Under the pieces are notes generated by a model. That model saw only the letters and a program-made list of their open reading frames with translations. It was not told the origin of the DNA and ran no database searches. Shown here in pieces: positions 45,768-62,093 of a stretch of DNA of 64,000 nucleotides (positions within the stretch are counted from its first letter, which is position 1; every line of letters begins with the position of its first letter). Location: assembly GCA_014529385.2 (NCBI GenBank), contig CM043944.1:168217740-168281739 (forward strand), given 5' to 3'. This DNA comes from Adiantum capillus-veneris. Lineage: Eukaryota > Streptophyta > Polypodiopsida > Polypodiales > Pteridaceae. The position numbers and the translations under genes are program-made.

Positions 45768-46320
45768 TCAGTCCACAAAGGGGAGTAAGCCCAAAGCTTT
45801 GCGGAAAGCTTCAAGCTTCTCACGAGACAATGCCTTTGTGAAAAGATCTACAAGGTTGTCCTGTGGTGGCACATAAGCCAAGCTGATCTCTCCTGCTGGG
45901 AGCCTCTCCCTGACGTAGTGGTAATGCAACTCAATGTGCTTTGTGAGAGCATGAAAACTAGGTTTTTGGCAACTGCCAATGCGTTCTGACTGTCAATGTA
46001 GATAGTGTTGGCAGTGTCCTGTCCAACACCCAAATCAGCCATAAGTCGTCTGAGCCATACACACTCAACCATAGCTGTGAAGACTGCCCTGTACTCAGCC
46101 TCACCACTCAAAGTGGCCACAGTAGGTTGCTCCTTGCTCAACCATGATATACATGAACTACCAAGCATGAAACAAAAACCACTTGTGGACACTTGCGTGT
46201 CAAAACAACCAGCCCAATCTGGCTCTGAAAAACCATGTAAGCCTGGCGGCAATGATCCTCCCTTGGGATAAAACAAGCCAAGATGTAAAGTGCCACTAAG
46301 GTAGCAAAAAATCCTCTTGA
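45768..46320 (-). pseudogene. Copia RNase H
   Basis: GFSEPDWAGCFDTQVSTSGF (about 46234-46175), ISWLSKEQPTVATLS, EAEYRAVFTAM, ECVWLRRLMADLG and YIDSQNALAVAKN are the copia RNase H signatures. A frameshift around 45960 and another near 45870 precede the end AYVPPQDNLVDLFTKALS, with a stop at 45768. Confidence 0.88.
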
Positions 46321-47429
46321 CAGCCTACCAATGCTTAGACCCTGGGCTATGCATAAATCTGTTCACCTGTGAGACTGCAAATTGAATATCTGGCCTCGTG
46401 TTGCAGACATAAATGAGACATCCAACAACAGTTTGGTAAAGAGTGACATCAGCAGAATCACCAGTGTCATGAAGACTCAATTTCAAACCTATTTCCATGG
46501 GAGTGGCAATAGGTTTGCAATCCTCAAGTCCAAACTTACATAGCAATGTCTTTATGTAACTTTTCTGACACAAGGCAATACCACCATCACAATGCTTAAA
46601 CTGTAAACCCAAGTAAGGATGCAACAACCCCAATATTTCATCTTGAAAGTAGCATTCAAATCATCCTTAAATTCATCAATATGTCTCTCATTTGGTCTAG
46701 TGATCAGCAAATCATCTACATAAAGAACCACAATGAGAAGTACATCACCCTCACGCTTTACATACAATGTGCTTTCTATTGGACTGTTAGGAAAGCCTCG
46801 TTTGACCAAATGAGTGTCAACTTTCTCATATCAAGCATGAGGAGATTACTTCAACCCATACAAAGCCTTCTTACATCTGCACACTTTGTCCTCTTGTCCT
46901 TTCACGTCAAAACCGCGAGGTTGCGTTACATAAACTTCCTCAAATATGTCACCATTCAAAAAAGCAGTAACAATGTCTGATTGATGTACATCCCAACCAA
47001 ATGAGCTGGCAATGCACATAAAAAACTCACACTAGTCATACGACAAGTGGGAGCAAAAGTCTCTTGATAATCTATGCCTTTTTGCTGTGCATAACCCTTT
47101 GCAACAAGTCGAGCCTTATGGTGATTGATCTCACCATCCGGCTTGAGTTTCAACTTGTAAACCCACTTTGTACCAATGGCCTTTTTGCCAGGAGGCAAAT
47201 CACATAAAGTCCATGTGTTATTTTCTATAAGTGCATCATATTCCGATTGCATGGCAGCCATCCAATTTTCTGAATTCTTTGCTTCATCAAAAGACAGGGG
47301 CTCCTCAACATCATGTAAGCTAGACACAGCCAAAGCATAACAATCTAATGCATAAGATGCATGGTGAGAGCCTAAATGAGTACAACTAGACAAAGGTGCA
47401 TCCAATTTATTGTTACGTAATGTATGCAA
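46321..47429 (-). pseudogene. Copia reverse transcriptase
   Basis: Three frames hold, in order, KAIGTKWVYKLKLKPDGEI, ARLVAKGYAQQKGIDYQETF, then (after a shift) the catalytic VLYVDDLLITRP, then LGLQFKHCDGGIALCQ and VGCLIYVCNTRPDI. These are copia RT motifs. At least three frameshifts (near 46990-46800, 46620 and 46325) inactivate it. Confidence 0.9.
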
Positions 47430-47788
47430 CCTCTAGCTTGCTCCTTTCAACCCTTTCCTCATCAAGTACATCATGTACATCTGCATCAGTAATAGACTGA
47501 TCTGTAACATTTTTGGAAACCCCAATAGGCTCTACATTTGCCTCATTGGAACTTACATTCGGATTTCCACCACACTGACAAGAGGCAACAAAGTGTTATA
47601 AATGTCCTGTGAGCTTACATTCCTTTCTCTAGTACATGACAGCAAGGGCTGAATAGAATCTTCCACAAACACTACATCCCGTGAAACTAGAATACGCTTT
47701 GTTTGCGGATGATACAACATGTAACCTTGCTTTCAGCACTATAACCAACAAAAATACATTTGACAGCCTTATCATCCAATTTTCTGCG
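47430..47788 (-). pseudogene. Copia integrase-RT linker region
   Basis: Degenerate minus-strand coding text between integrase and RT, with stops and frame changes. It includes the usual low-complexity joint. No distinct domain. Confidence 0.6.
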
Positions 47789-48298
47789 CTATGTTTGTGG
47801 CACCAAAGCATATGCCAAACAACCAAAAACACGCATGTGCTCAATAGAAGGCTTTCTATCATGCCATGCTTTATATGGAGAAATAGACTGCAAAGCTTTT
47901 GTAGGACACCTGTTTAGTACATAAGTGGCACACGTGATGGCCTCAAGCCAAAAAGAATGCGGCAAAGCTTGATTTTTGACCATACATCGTGCCATTTTCA
48001 TAAGTGACATGTTTTTCCTCTCAGCAACACCATTTTGCTGAGGTGTATAAGGTACTATACATTGGTGTTTTATCCCACGACTAGCCAGAAATGCATTAAA
48101 TTCATGAGACATATACTCCCCCCCTCGATCGGAACGGAGGGTGCCCATAGTACATTTCAAGACATTTTCAGCCATAGCCAAAAATTGTTTGAAGCACATA
48201 AAAACTTTGGACTTCGCTTTAAGTGGAAATACCCATGCATGCCTGGAGTAATCATCAATGAAAGTCACGAAGTAAAGGTAATTGCCCAAGAACAGCAA
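47789..48298 (-). pseudogene. Copia integrase core, N-terminally truncated
   Basis: FVTFIDDYSRHAWVFPLK, GTLRSDRGGEYMS, QNGVAERKNMSLM and FWLEAITCATYVLNR are copia integrase hallmarks, with the DDE aspartates in FIDDYS and RSDRGG and the glutamate in VAERKN. The zinc-binding N-terminus is lost at the 48298 junction. The frame is open over 169 codons. Confidence 0.9.
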
Positions 48299-48300
48299 TC

Positions 48301-49480
48301 ATGAAACTCCACTTTTCTTTTTTCCTAAGAGGATTTTGCATCCTCAGAGACCCTTTTTCTTTTGTGTTCAGGAGGGGGTGAAGTCAGTTCAGGAGGGGGT
48401 GGAACCTGTCAGCACCTATCCCTGAAATAAACATGGATCACGAATTTTTCCCAAGGGATATAAGATCTCTATATGGGGATTCCGGGTTTGTCACATCTGA
48501 AGAGAGTAAACCACGCTCTCTAAAGACTTTGCCATCTTTCATAGGAGAACTTGAAACAAAATTTGAGGTTAAAATGGTACCTTCTCAGTGGAAAGCCACA
48601 CCAAAAATGATGGATACCAAGAGATTTCATGAATTGATGCCTTCTCCTATACAATGCACACTTTGTCTCTCAAACCTACTAAAAATTAGATCGCATCTAT
48701 GGGGCCAAATGGGCAAAAACCTGGAAAACATGGGGTTGAAATCCCTTCACATGACCAACTTGCATATGAAAACAAGGATGACACCATGCCTAAGAAACCA
48801 CAGACAAAGCCAATATCAGTACATAAGGTGTGTGACTTATCAGTACATAAGGTGGGTGACTATTGTGAAGGAGAAGAAGGGAATACCACCTTACCACTTG
48901 AGTACAAAGGAGTAAATACGGTTGCTATATTAGATAGTGGGGTAGGAATTGCCATTGCAACCAAAGAAATATGGAAAAAATGGGAAAAGCCTGCTATGAC
49001 AAAAACTTGAATGAAACTGCAATTAGCAGATGTATACGTGGAGAAACCAATAGGAATATTATAACAAATCATTGTATCCTCGTGTGGCATAGAGTATGAG
49101 CATATCTTTGCCATAATGAATTTTGACAAGAGCAGCAATTTTGACATCATAGAGGGCAGACCATTCATGCGTCAGCTTAAAATGGTACAAGACTGGGGCT
49201 ATGACTATATCTACCTGAGACACAAAGAGGTCACTACAAAAATTAGCGTCAAAGATCATAGTTATAGAGATGCAGAGCAAACACTTGGGTGAATCCACAA
49301 CTGATTTTGAAAGCAAAGTGCATATTTGGATGTACGGAGCTCCTGAGAGTAAGTATGAGGAAGGAGGATTGTATTCGTGATGGACCTGTGGAGGACACAC
49401 ATTATATTCCAGAACCATTTCCAAAGGAGTTATTTGAACCCTTTTGATGGGATCAAATACTGGCCACTTACCACACAATG
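48301..49480 (+). pseudogene. Relative of the RT-less element gag-pro region
   Basis: Plus-strand text aligns to 30912-29860 of the RT-less element. MDHEFFPRDIRSLYGDSGF and ESKPRSLKTLPSF match SYWGDGGSV and ESKPHSLNTLPSY. CEGEEGNTTLPLEYKGVN, AILDSGVGIAIATKEIWKKW and RPFMRQLKMVQDWGYDYIYL match the first retropepsin, whose DSG is kept. There are frameshifts near 48770 and a stop near 49010. The match fades after about 49480. It begins right at the copia truncation point. Confidence 0.88.
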
Positions 49481-49492
49481 TGTGTGTGTGTA

Positions 49493-49926
49493 CACTGTTC
49501 TACGGAATAGTGCTTAACACGGGGCATCACCTCGATTACGTGAGGAATATGATGTCCTTGTGGTAAGTATCGGCCCATTGTTTGGGTACTACGTCGGTAA
49601 TGTGGCGATATTAGTATCCTTATGCTGAGTCAACTTCCCTTCCCCTTGCCAAAAAAACATATGGGCATCGATCAGTAACACGGCCATATGATGTGCGTAT
49701 GCAAACCATTATTGCTCTTTAGATTTGGGTGGCACTCGATTGATAACGTGGCTATTGAGTATCATTTGTAGAAGCATTCATTTTTGCATAAATGTGGTGT
49801 TCAGGCCGTTAATCGGACTGTATGAACACCATATAATTTGTATGTGCATGTGTAGTTCATCTTTTTAAAGTATTAAGTATATGAATACTTGGTCGGTAAC
49901 ACAACCGTGAAGAGTATTTCATATAC
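49493..49926 (+). repeat. Array of hairpins with a conserved loop core
   Basis: Six stem-loops about 61-87 bp apart: 49517-49563, 49584-49619, 49658-49690, 49734-49760, 49792-49834 and 49877-49926. Loops share a core close to TCGGTAACGTGGC (TCGGTAATGTGGC, TCAGTAACACGGC, TTGATAACGTGGC, TCGGTAACACAAC; looser in the first and fifth). Stems differ in sequence but stay complementary: CATATGG/CCATATG, ACTCGAT/ATTGAGT, TGGTGTTCA/TGAACACCA and a 13-bp stem with one bulge in the last. A small hairpin with a C-TACG-G tetraloop (49493-49512) precedes them. I do not know a family with this form. Confidence 0.72.
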
Positions 49927-50407
49927 AAATGTTTGAATTGTCTGAAATTGTTGTTTTAATGTTCTGGTGAAAATATATACTATCTAATAATATTTAAAAG
50001 AAAATTTGATTCATTAATCATCGTTACTATTTTAAATGCTACATTTACAAAAGTCATAAAAACTATAACATATATTATATCACTTTTATACAACCTTAAC
50101 AGGGTCTACACTAATGAATAACATCCTTGCAAAACCAAATGCTACAGTTTCATTAAAATTCACACTATGCTATTTCTCTATGTCTACAAATAGTTAATAT
50201 ACTTTCAATTTAAAAAGGTATATGCATACTTTTTGCATGTAAGCCATTCTATTCAATTTATGAGTGGTTTATTAAAATCACACCAAATTTTCAATGTTTT
50301 TTCATGGAATTATACACTATTAATATTTTAAAACAAGGTAAAATGAGTTGGCAATATGTACATTACGATGCACGTGTCTTTTATTGTAACAATGTTTTTT
50401 GAAGTGA
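49927..50407. other. AT-rich spacer, no gene
   Basis: Strongly AT-rich with no recognised motif. Confidence 0.55.
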
Positions 50408-50865
50408 AAAATATAAACGCACGTTTTATGGTCTATCACAATATTTTGAAATGTTTTGGGTCTTTAACCTGTATTGTTTGATTTGGATGGTTTTCCTAGA
50501 AGTTACATGTTTTTACTACATTTTTCACAATTAAACATAGCATTTTAAAGTGAAAATGGTTATCAATCTGCATTATAATCTTGCAATTTTTGAAGTCTTT
50601 AAGTCACGGTTATGGTTTTTCTGAACTACTGTGAGAGTGCAACGTGTAAAATATGAACTCACATCTTATGTTTTATCACAATATGCTGAAATGGTTTGCG
50701 ATTTTAATCTATATTCTTAAGAGTTTCTTGTTTTTAATGCATTTTGCAGGATTAAACATATCATTTTAAAGTGAAAATAGTTATCAATCTGTATTAATAT
50801 AATCATGCACAATTTTTTGAAGTCTGCGAGTCATGGTTATGGTTTGTTTGAACTAGTGTTAGAGT
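50408..50865. repeat. Diverged tandem duplication, ~230-bp units
   Basis: Unit 1 about 50408-50645, unit 2 about 50646-50865. Shared landmarks are TATCACAATAT..TGAAATG, ATTTTAAAGTGAAAAT, GGTTATCAATCTG versus AGTTATCAATCTG, and GTCATGGTTATGGTTT versus GTCACGGTTATGGTTT. Confidence 0.8.
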
Positions 50866-51435
50866 GTCAGTGCACCCATGAAAATGTATTTGATATGTTG
50901 TTTTCTATTGTCCAGTGCAAAAATGACGTTCGAGCAAAAAATTATTATTATGCGTATCATTCGAAAAGAGTTTATTTTGGCAATATCTTCATGTACGGAT
51001 AGTTGCATGCAACAAATTAATGAGAAAGTGACGTCTTCAATAAAGATCTCACTAGCCCTATTTGGGAGAACATAGAGCGCAGATTGCGAGATGAAGGCTA
51101 GTATGTGTTGCTAATTCCTAAAAGGATAAGAGAATTTGACCCCCACCACAAGATTAGGACAATGCTGGCCAATATGAAAGTGTGCTGTAGAGACTTAAAG
51201 GAAGATCTTCCTCCCACTTGTGATATGGAAAAAATAGAGATGTGGGATAAACAATGAGAGGGGAAGAAGGTAAAGATGAAGCGGGTAAAAGCTTAAGGCC
51301 AAGCCTCCTTACCCAAGTGATTGAAGATGGCCCAAGATGCGTAAGTGGCCATAGGTCGTCGATCAGATGCCAGTGCCACCGTCACAATCATGCACACAAC
51401 TGACCGGCATTCCCCACCAAAGCCTGGTGAAAGGT
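50866..51435. other. Upstream of kinase relic, no clear gene
   Basis: Short frames. The stretch 51120-51260 looks codon-like (RIREFDPHHKIRTM..) but I cannot assign it. Confidence 0.4.
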
Positions 51436-52424
51436 GCAAGGATTGGAGTAGGTTCTTTTGGTGTATGCACATTTTCACCATTCAAAGCATTTCTTTCTTG
51501 CCAGAGCACATTACGTATGTAGGAAAATACTACAATGGAGGGAATGAGAAAATTTTGATAGCTTCTAGACAGAGCAAGGAATGCAAACACTTCACCCCTC
51601 CATTGTAAGATGCATTGGCTTTACCACCAAGCCCCCCTGGATCACAATCTTCCCATACTACAATGGGGGCACCTTGAGAGACGTGATACGCCACCTTCCA
51701 TTTGTTGGGCATTCGCCCAAGGAGTGTTCAATTGTTGCATGCTTAGGCTACAATATGGCTGGAGGAGTTTTCCACCTGCAAATTAGCACTTACCAGAGAT
51801 AGAGACTTCACGGCTCAAAGCAGTGATTGAGCAGATGCCAAAATCTTACACGCTCTTATTGATGACATTGCGGCTGCTCACTTAACTAGTATAGTTCACA
51901 ACGACTTACATTCTTTCAACATAATGCTAGATTTTACTCGTGCAAATAAACCCTATCTTGGCATCATTGATTGGAGTATGATGCTTAGAATTCTATCCAA
52001 GCATGTATCAGATAATTTTTTGCATCCTGCAGCTCGATTGGACTTTGCAATTTTGGAGGCAAAGGAAGCACGGGAACAAGAGCTTGCAAAGCGGCCGTGG
52101 ATTGCTCGAGCAATAGATGATTCACAGTGCCCATATGCATACTCAAAAGCAACCGACATTTATGCATTAGGTTTGCTATTTGACATGTTAATAGACTTTT
52201 GAAGTGTAGCTAGGAAAGTCTCTTTCCCAGAAGGAGTATTGCACCATCCCAATCAAAATGCCATGAGGGCTATTCAGATAAAAGTGGACAACTGGATGAA
52301 GTTAAGAGAGCGTGAAGCTAGAAGAAACGCATCAAATATCATGTTATTCTTCATAGAGCATTTAAAGATGGACCTTAATCGTATCCACGACCGCTTATTG
52401 AACTTGAGCCGTCTTTTTACCTAG
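51436..52424 (+). pseudogene. Protein kinase pseudogene
   Basis: A glycine loop ARIGVGSFGVCTF opens at 51436. After frameshifts come RCIGFTTKPPWITIFPYYNG and GTLRDVIRHL (hinge region, about 51610-51700). From about 51840 the frame carries DDIAAAHLTSIVHNDLHSFN, where HND replaces HRD, and then GIIDWSMMLR, where DWS replaces DFG. KATDIYALGLLFDML is the F-helix region. A TGA at 52200 is followed in the same frame by a C-terminal tail to 52424. With altered metal-binding and catalytic loops and broken frames it is inactive. The HxDLHxxNIM style suggests a divergent plant kinase family; the exact one is unclear. Confidence 0.82.
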
Positions 52425-57029
<4,605 letters not shown>

Positions 57030-57039
57030 CTATATGGCA

Positions 57040-57560
57040 TGCCTTTAAAAGGGACAAATGACCATCGGTGCACTATCCAAGGGATCTTGAGGCATTGCCA
57101 TCTTTCATGAGTCCAAAATAGCTACATAATGCTCTATTGATGACCCAACAAGAGCGTGTACAAGTGACAAATGAGGATCAAGAGTTGTAGCCCTAAGGAA
57201 AATCTTTAACCTTTGACCCTTTGATGGGTTTGGCTCCACTAAACCCAGCTAGTTGTCTTATAACTATCTTAATGTTGTACAAGTCATACACAACAACTTG
57301 GTCCAAAGGTCAACACTTCACAATAGAGCTAGTTGGCACAAACCAACACACATTTGATTATGCGATCATGGATAAATTTGACTACACAAGTTGACGATGA
57401 TCATCAGTCAATTGTGGAAAAAGAAATTAAGAAATATTGAGGTTAAATTACATAGGGTTTGATATGGAGGTATTTAATGTGCAATGCTTTGAGGTGAACA
57501 TGGAGGCCATTGCTGCAAATTGCATAGACAAGATTCAAAATTTCTTGAGGCGAACTCAAA
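57040..57560 (+). pseudogene. Old CACTA transposase scrap (DUF4216 region)
   Basis: Out-of-frame pieces align with the transposase of copies 1 and 2: a stretch near 57060-57110 (CATCGGTGCACTATCC.. versus CACCGATGCACTATCC..), GTACAAGTCATACACAACA (57277 onward) versus GTATAAGTCATACATAGCA, and from about 57455 GFDMEVFNVQCFEVNMEA against GFFVDLFDVQWFKIIMEG. Many stops. It is a much older member of the same CACTA lineage. Confidence 0.72.
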
Positions 57561-57792
57561 GAAAAAATGAAGCGATCTTCAAGTAATAGCTATCCTTTCC
57601 AAGAACTATGAACAACTATGCCCATTTTTTTTATTATAGATAACTTCAAAAATTGACTATAAGAAATCTCATTTGTGGCCATTATTCTTTGCAAGTGATT
57701 TTCTATCCTAGGGATTTGGAGCAAAAATAATGGCTTCCTCCATGAATTGCACAAGTTATAGGGGCTAAAGTTTGTGTCACACAATTTTCTTG
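57561..57792. other. Spacer, no gene recognised
   Basis: A minus-strand frame (57590-57940) runs through into the direct repeat; I cannot name it. Confidence 0.4.
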
Positions 57793-58504
57793 TGTAGCTT
57801 TCAATTAAGGGAGCTAGTGACATCAACTTAATATAAGTACAGTGAAAGGATTCTTCAAAAAATAGATACTTCCATTTAGGTTGGCAATTACAGCAGAGTG
57901 CTTTTAGGGAGATCTGTGTGTAGAATATAGAAAGATCCACAAATGATACCTACATCCATTATGAGAAAAGAACAAGTTAGTACTTAACTCATAGATTGCA
58001 AGTGTCTTATAGGTGGGGCACTTGCTATCGATGTCCACTATATGCTATACACAAATTAGAGAGAAAGTACTTGTGTTTGCCCATAACTTGAGTAGGAAGG
58101 TCCATGTAGAATTGGTAGGCACTGTAAGGCCCAATGCAAAAGTCTTGCAATTTGAGCACTTTTAGGATCAAATAACACCACCTTCATATACAATTGAAGG
58201 TGCTCCATGTAAGAGAATACATGTATGATTTTATGGCAGTTAGAATGAAAAGTAGGGTGGTGAAGGAGTGGTAGTAGTGGAAGAAGTGGGGGAAGGTTTT
58301 TGCGATGGCTCCTGCCATGCAGAGGTTTAAGACAATGGGATAGTGGACCGATGTAAGGTGGTACTTTGATTATACCACTCTCGCATGATAGCTATCCATA
58401 TCACATGGTACCCTTTTAGATTTCCAAAAGTTCCTTAATGATAGGAAACTTAAAACTATGGGAAGGTTTCTACAAAATTGTCAAGTGGAGAGAAATTGGT
58501 GTGT
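57793..58504. repeat. Long direct repeat, left copy
   Basis: Matches 62094-62828 at roughly 85-90% by eye, for example CACCACCTTCATATACAATTG and TAGATACTTCCATT in both. Confidence 0.88.
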
Positions 58505-58569
58505 GAAACCCTCCATCCAAACCCGCACCAGGTCAGGAAAATTTCATAATTTTTTAAAAAGTCCATTAG

Positions 58570-58588
58570 TGGGGGCACTAGGCCCCCA
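58570..58588. repeat. GC-rich perfect hairpin
   Basis: TGGGGGC, loop ACTAG, GCCCCCA. It is unusually GC-rich for this AT-rich region and lies just inside the left direct repeat. Confidence 0.85.
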
Positions 58589-58689
58589 TTAGGGACCAAG
58601 TGCCCACCTTTTGAGGCATGAGTTGACTTTTTTCAGCTCTTTACAAGTTTGTAGCTCCTTTGGAGGGTCTAATTACTTGTATATGATTT

Positions 58690-60090
58690 GCAAGAGTCTG
58701 TTTCACTCAAAACCATTGTTGTAGAAAGCCTTTAAAAGGTCCTTGATATCTTTGCTTGCTTGTTTTGTTGAATGATTACTGAATATGATGGGTTTGATTT
58801 GGGAGAGGGTGACTTCATGCGCCCATTCCCGTAGGTTTTTTGCTGCTTATATGAATAAACTTAAACACCTTTACTAGCACCATCGTTTCCTTATTGATTC
58901 TAGTTCTTGGAAGCTGGTTATTGTGAACTATCAACTTCATGCTTAAGAAGGATATGCCTACTCCAAGTGTACCTTCAAAAGAGGTGGCAATGTCGTCTAT
59001 GGATAGGCAAGACGGATAAATTGGATAAGTAGTGGTGAAATATTTTGGGGCTCCATTGTTGATCCAAACGATGTCATCAAAGTATCAAAAAAAGGAATCT
59101 AAGTTGACTGAGCTAAAGTTGGAGTTGAGGGTCTTTCAAGCAAGAGTTAATATAGTTATATTCTAATGCATGAAGATAAAGATCACACCAAATTGGGGAA
59201 CATGCAAGTCCCATAGGGATGCCATTGACTTGCTGATAGGATCTTCCATGGCAATGAATGTGCATATGATCTATCAGCCAAGAATTAAGCTCCATTGCTT
59301 GAGATTTGGTAAAAGATAGGTGGTTCTTCTAGGATTAATGTGACCATGTTCCACATATACATCTACTAGGGAAGCTTTTAAAGGAGATGAAAGGTCCTTG
59401 ATGATCAAAGACATAGCTAAGTAAATTGTTGATAATTATGACCTAGCCGATGTCTACATGATGTGGGATATTTTCATAGCGTTTCTTTATAATAGCTGAG
59501 TAGACCAAGTTGACTTGTTTAGGTAGGTTAAGAAAAACATCATATAGGGAATCTACCACTCACTAGGATTGCACCTTATATTGGAACATAGGAGATCTTC
59601 TTGATGTATGCATGCTAATATAAGTGAAGCTTCAATAAAGCAACAATTAGACCCACATGTGATCCATCTAAATGCTTTCTTATGATCTTTGTATGTATCC
59701 ATGAGATATGGGAGGTGGAGATTGGGCTTGATATTTGACCAAGGAGTGAATCTCTTGTAGAATGGTGGGGGGAGATTTGTGACTAGGTAGGAAATCATTT
59801 CCTTCCAACCTCTTCCAGGATTCTTGAATCATAAAGGATGGCAAATGAATACGGGGTTGTTAGCTTCTTTGTCTAAGAAAGTAATAATTTTTTTTCTTTT
59901 CAGACTATTAATTCGGTGATCAATTGGGGTTATCATTTTAGAGGACACTTTTGTTGAGGAATTTAACATCATCCTCATGTAGTTGAGGTGGTAGGATCAA
60001 AATGACCTCTCTTATGATTTTTGGAAGACAAGCCATAGTTCATTGGTGGCAATGTTTCTACATAAGGGTTGAGTGGGGATGTGATTCAAT
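58690..60090 (-). pseudogene. Penelope-like reverse transcriptase, decayed
   Basis: Minus strand, several frames. Near 60085 GLNHIPTQP matches the GLNFxPTP entry motif of these RTs. Near 59700 LPYLMDTYKDHKKAFRWI corresponds to the P.Y..KxHK..xRxI block. At 59240-59160 QQVNGIPMGLACSP and WCDLYLHALEYNYI form RT motif B. Near 59080 YFDDIVWIN is the catalytic motif. Further on GVGISFLSMKLIV fits the next strand pair. Stops and frameshifts separate these blocks, so it is dead. Confidence 0.68.
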
Positions 60091-62093
60091 CCTTTCATGA
60101 GTGTGTTTCTTAAGAGATTATTCTTAAGAAGCATGCGTTTAAAAAAAAACCATGTTTACAGTCTTGGCAATAACCAGGCATTGATTTAGTACAATAACAT
60201 AGGTTTATGATAGGGAAAGTAAACAAATCCTTAGCATTGCATACCATAAGCTTGATAGGGTCAAGGAAAGACCATGCAAAACATATGTCATCCCATATTT
60301 CATTAGTTTTGATGTTGAGTCCATACAAAAATAGCCGAAAAAAAGCTTAAATAAACCTTAAGTCCATGAAAGCATTTTGATAGGTTAGATGAAAGATAAT
60401 GATGTTTCCTGGTTGACTTTGGATTGACTTCATACTTGATAGTGACCTGCAGTCATTCAAAAATACAATAGATTTTTAGCACTAGGGTACAACCATGTGT
60501 AATTGCAGAGCGGGTTTTAAGGGTGGGTGTAGGGTTTGATTGAAGACAAGGGTGGATGATCAATGCCTTGCAGCTTGGCCAGTAGACCGGTTGATAGTTG
60601 AACGACTAACAAATGATTCAGAAGGGGAGAAATCTAGGTTCCATGCCGGTGGAGTAGGTGGTTGAGTCAACGTGGGTTTAGAATTTTCTTGTGTTTTCCT
60701 TGATCATTGTTCACCCACCCTCTCTTTCCATGTCTAGAATCAGAGCTAGATTCTCTGGTGGGTAAAACAAATTTTGGGAGGAATGAATCCAGTTTATTGG
60801 TTTGAACATCCAAGGGTAATTTCTAGATAGAGTAGCTTTCTTGAGGAATATTTTTAGCCTCTCCTCCTGATACATAAAGTAAATGAGGAGTGCTTTGATG
60901 GCCTCTTGACCTTCAGTTGAAACCCACTTCACAAACTTGAGTGTGCTTTTCTTTGAGGAATCAACTGGAAAAAAGGGGGTAACTTTAAACATCATTAGCC
61001 ATAAAGCATGGCCAAACCAAAGTACATGCCATGACGGCAATGGTCTCCTTCTCCATTAAACTCACAAACACATTTGATAAAGGGTATGTGAATATTCAAG
61101 TATAGCTAGGGTCCCGGCCTGTGAGGGATATGACTCCTTTTACCCCAAGGACACATCCTAAGTTGATAGAGCATCTCTGTGTCTCAAAATGTGCCATAGT
61201 GAATGAGTAGCCAATGAGATAGGGTTCAATAATACTAGAAAAATTGGTTGTCCAAATGTGGTGTAGACCAATTCTTGTTGCTTGAGTCCTTATCCTTGTC
61301 GTTTAGCAAGGTGAGAAGGAACTTCTCATTAATGGGAGCTAGTAGGTCATGGTTCTCAAAGCCCCAAATCATTTGATGGGTGTCTTGCACCATAGACTCC
61401 AACCATTAGTGCGGGATGAAAGGGTCAGTGTAAGCCTCCATAGGTTTAGAGACTTTCTCTAGGATAGCGTCTATAACCAAACATTCCTCCTTGCCAACTT
61501 CTTGCTCATCATCCTCCACTTCTTCTAGTATGAGGTTACTCATAGGGTTTGAAGGTGGGGAAAATGAAAACATAGGGTCCCCTTGCATCCTACTTTTCTT
61601 CCTCTGTCTAATTAGAGGATCATTTCGGAGTTTTTTTTCCATGCGTCTCCATAATCTCCTCACGATGAAGGGAGAATTTTCCCACCATTCATTGTTTTCC
61701 TCGGAGCTTCACTGAGAATATTAGGGATGCTGGTGATGATTTCTTGAACTTTCTCAGTGGGCTAGTAAGGGGTTTTCTCGGGCCAGGGGTGTAGATGCAC
61801 ATCCATGCTAGGATATCTAGGATGGCTAAATGTAGAGTTTCAAACCTTGCTCTAGCATTGACACATGCCAGATGATGTTCAATGATGATGTTGTGGAAGA
61901 GGGGGGGTCCCTTATGCAAAGCAGTAAGCCTTGTATGAAAGAGGCTATAGTAGGTAATCGATCAGAGTATCCGAGCCATGAGTTCTTCATGCCAAGTAGC
62001 CACAATGTCCTGCATTAAGGATAATATAAGCTCATCTAGTAAGACAAAGGATCTTGGTCAGTTTGTGAGCTGCCAAGACCATTAGTGTGTGTA
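60091..62093. other. Interior of the Penelope-like element, unassigned
   Basis: Minus-strand frames at 60110-60328, 60711-61040, 61406-61663 and 61689-61919 may be remnants of an upstream ORF. None has a motif I recognise. Confidence 0.45.

Larger units (their letters stand above)
45463..48298 (-). mobile_element. Ty1/copia element, 5'-truncated
   Basis: Reading the minus strand: integrase, RT, RNase H, stop, polypurine tract and 3' LTR, which is the copia order. The 5' half (LTR, Gag, protease, integrase N-terminus) is missing. At 48298-48301 the sequence switches to an opposite-strand relative of the RT-less LTR element. Confidence 0.92.

Noticed and set aside
57385-57420. Hammerhead ribozyme core (CTGATGA on the minus strand)
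   Set aside because: The needed GAAA and matching stems are not found nearby, and the string lies in the CACTA scrap.
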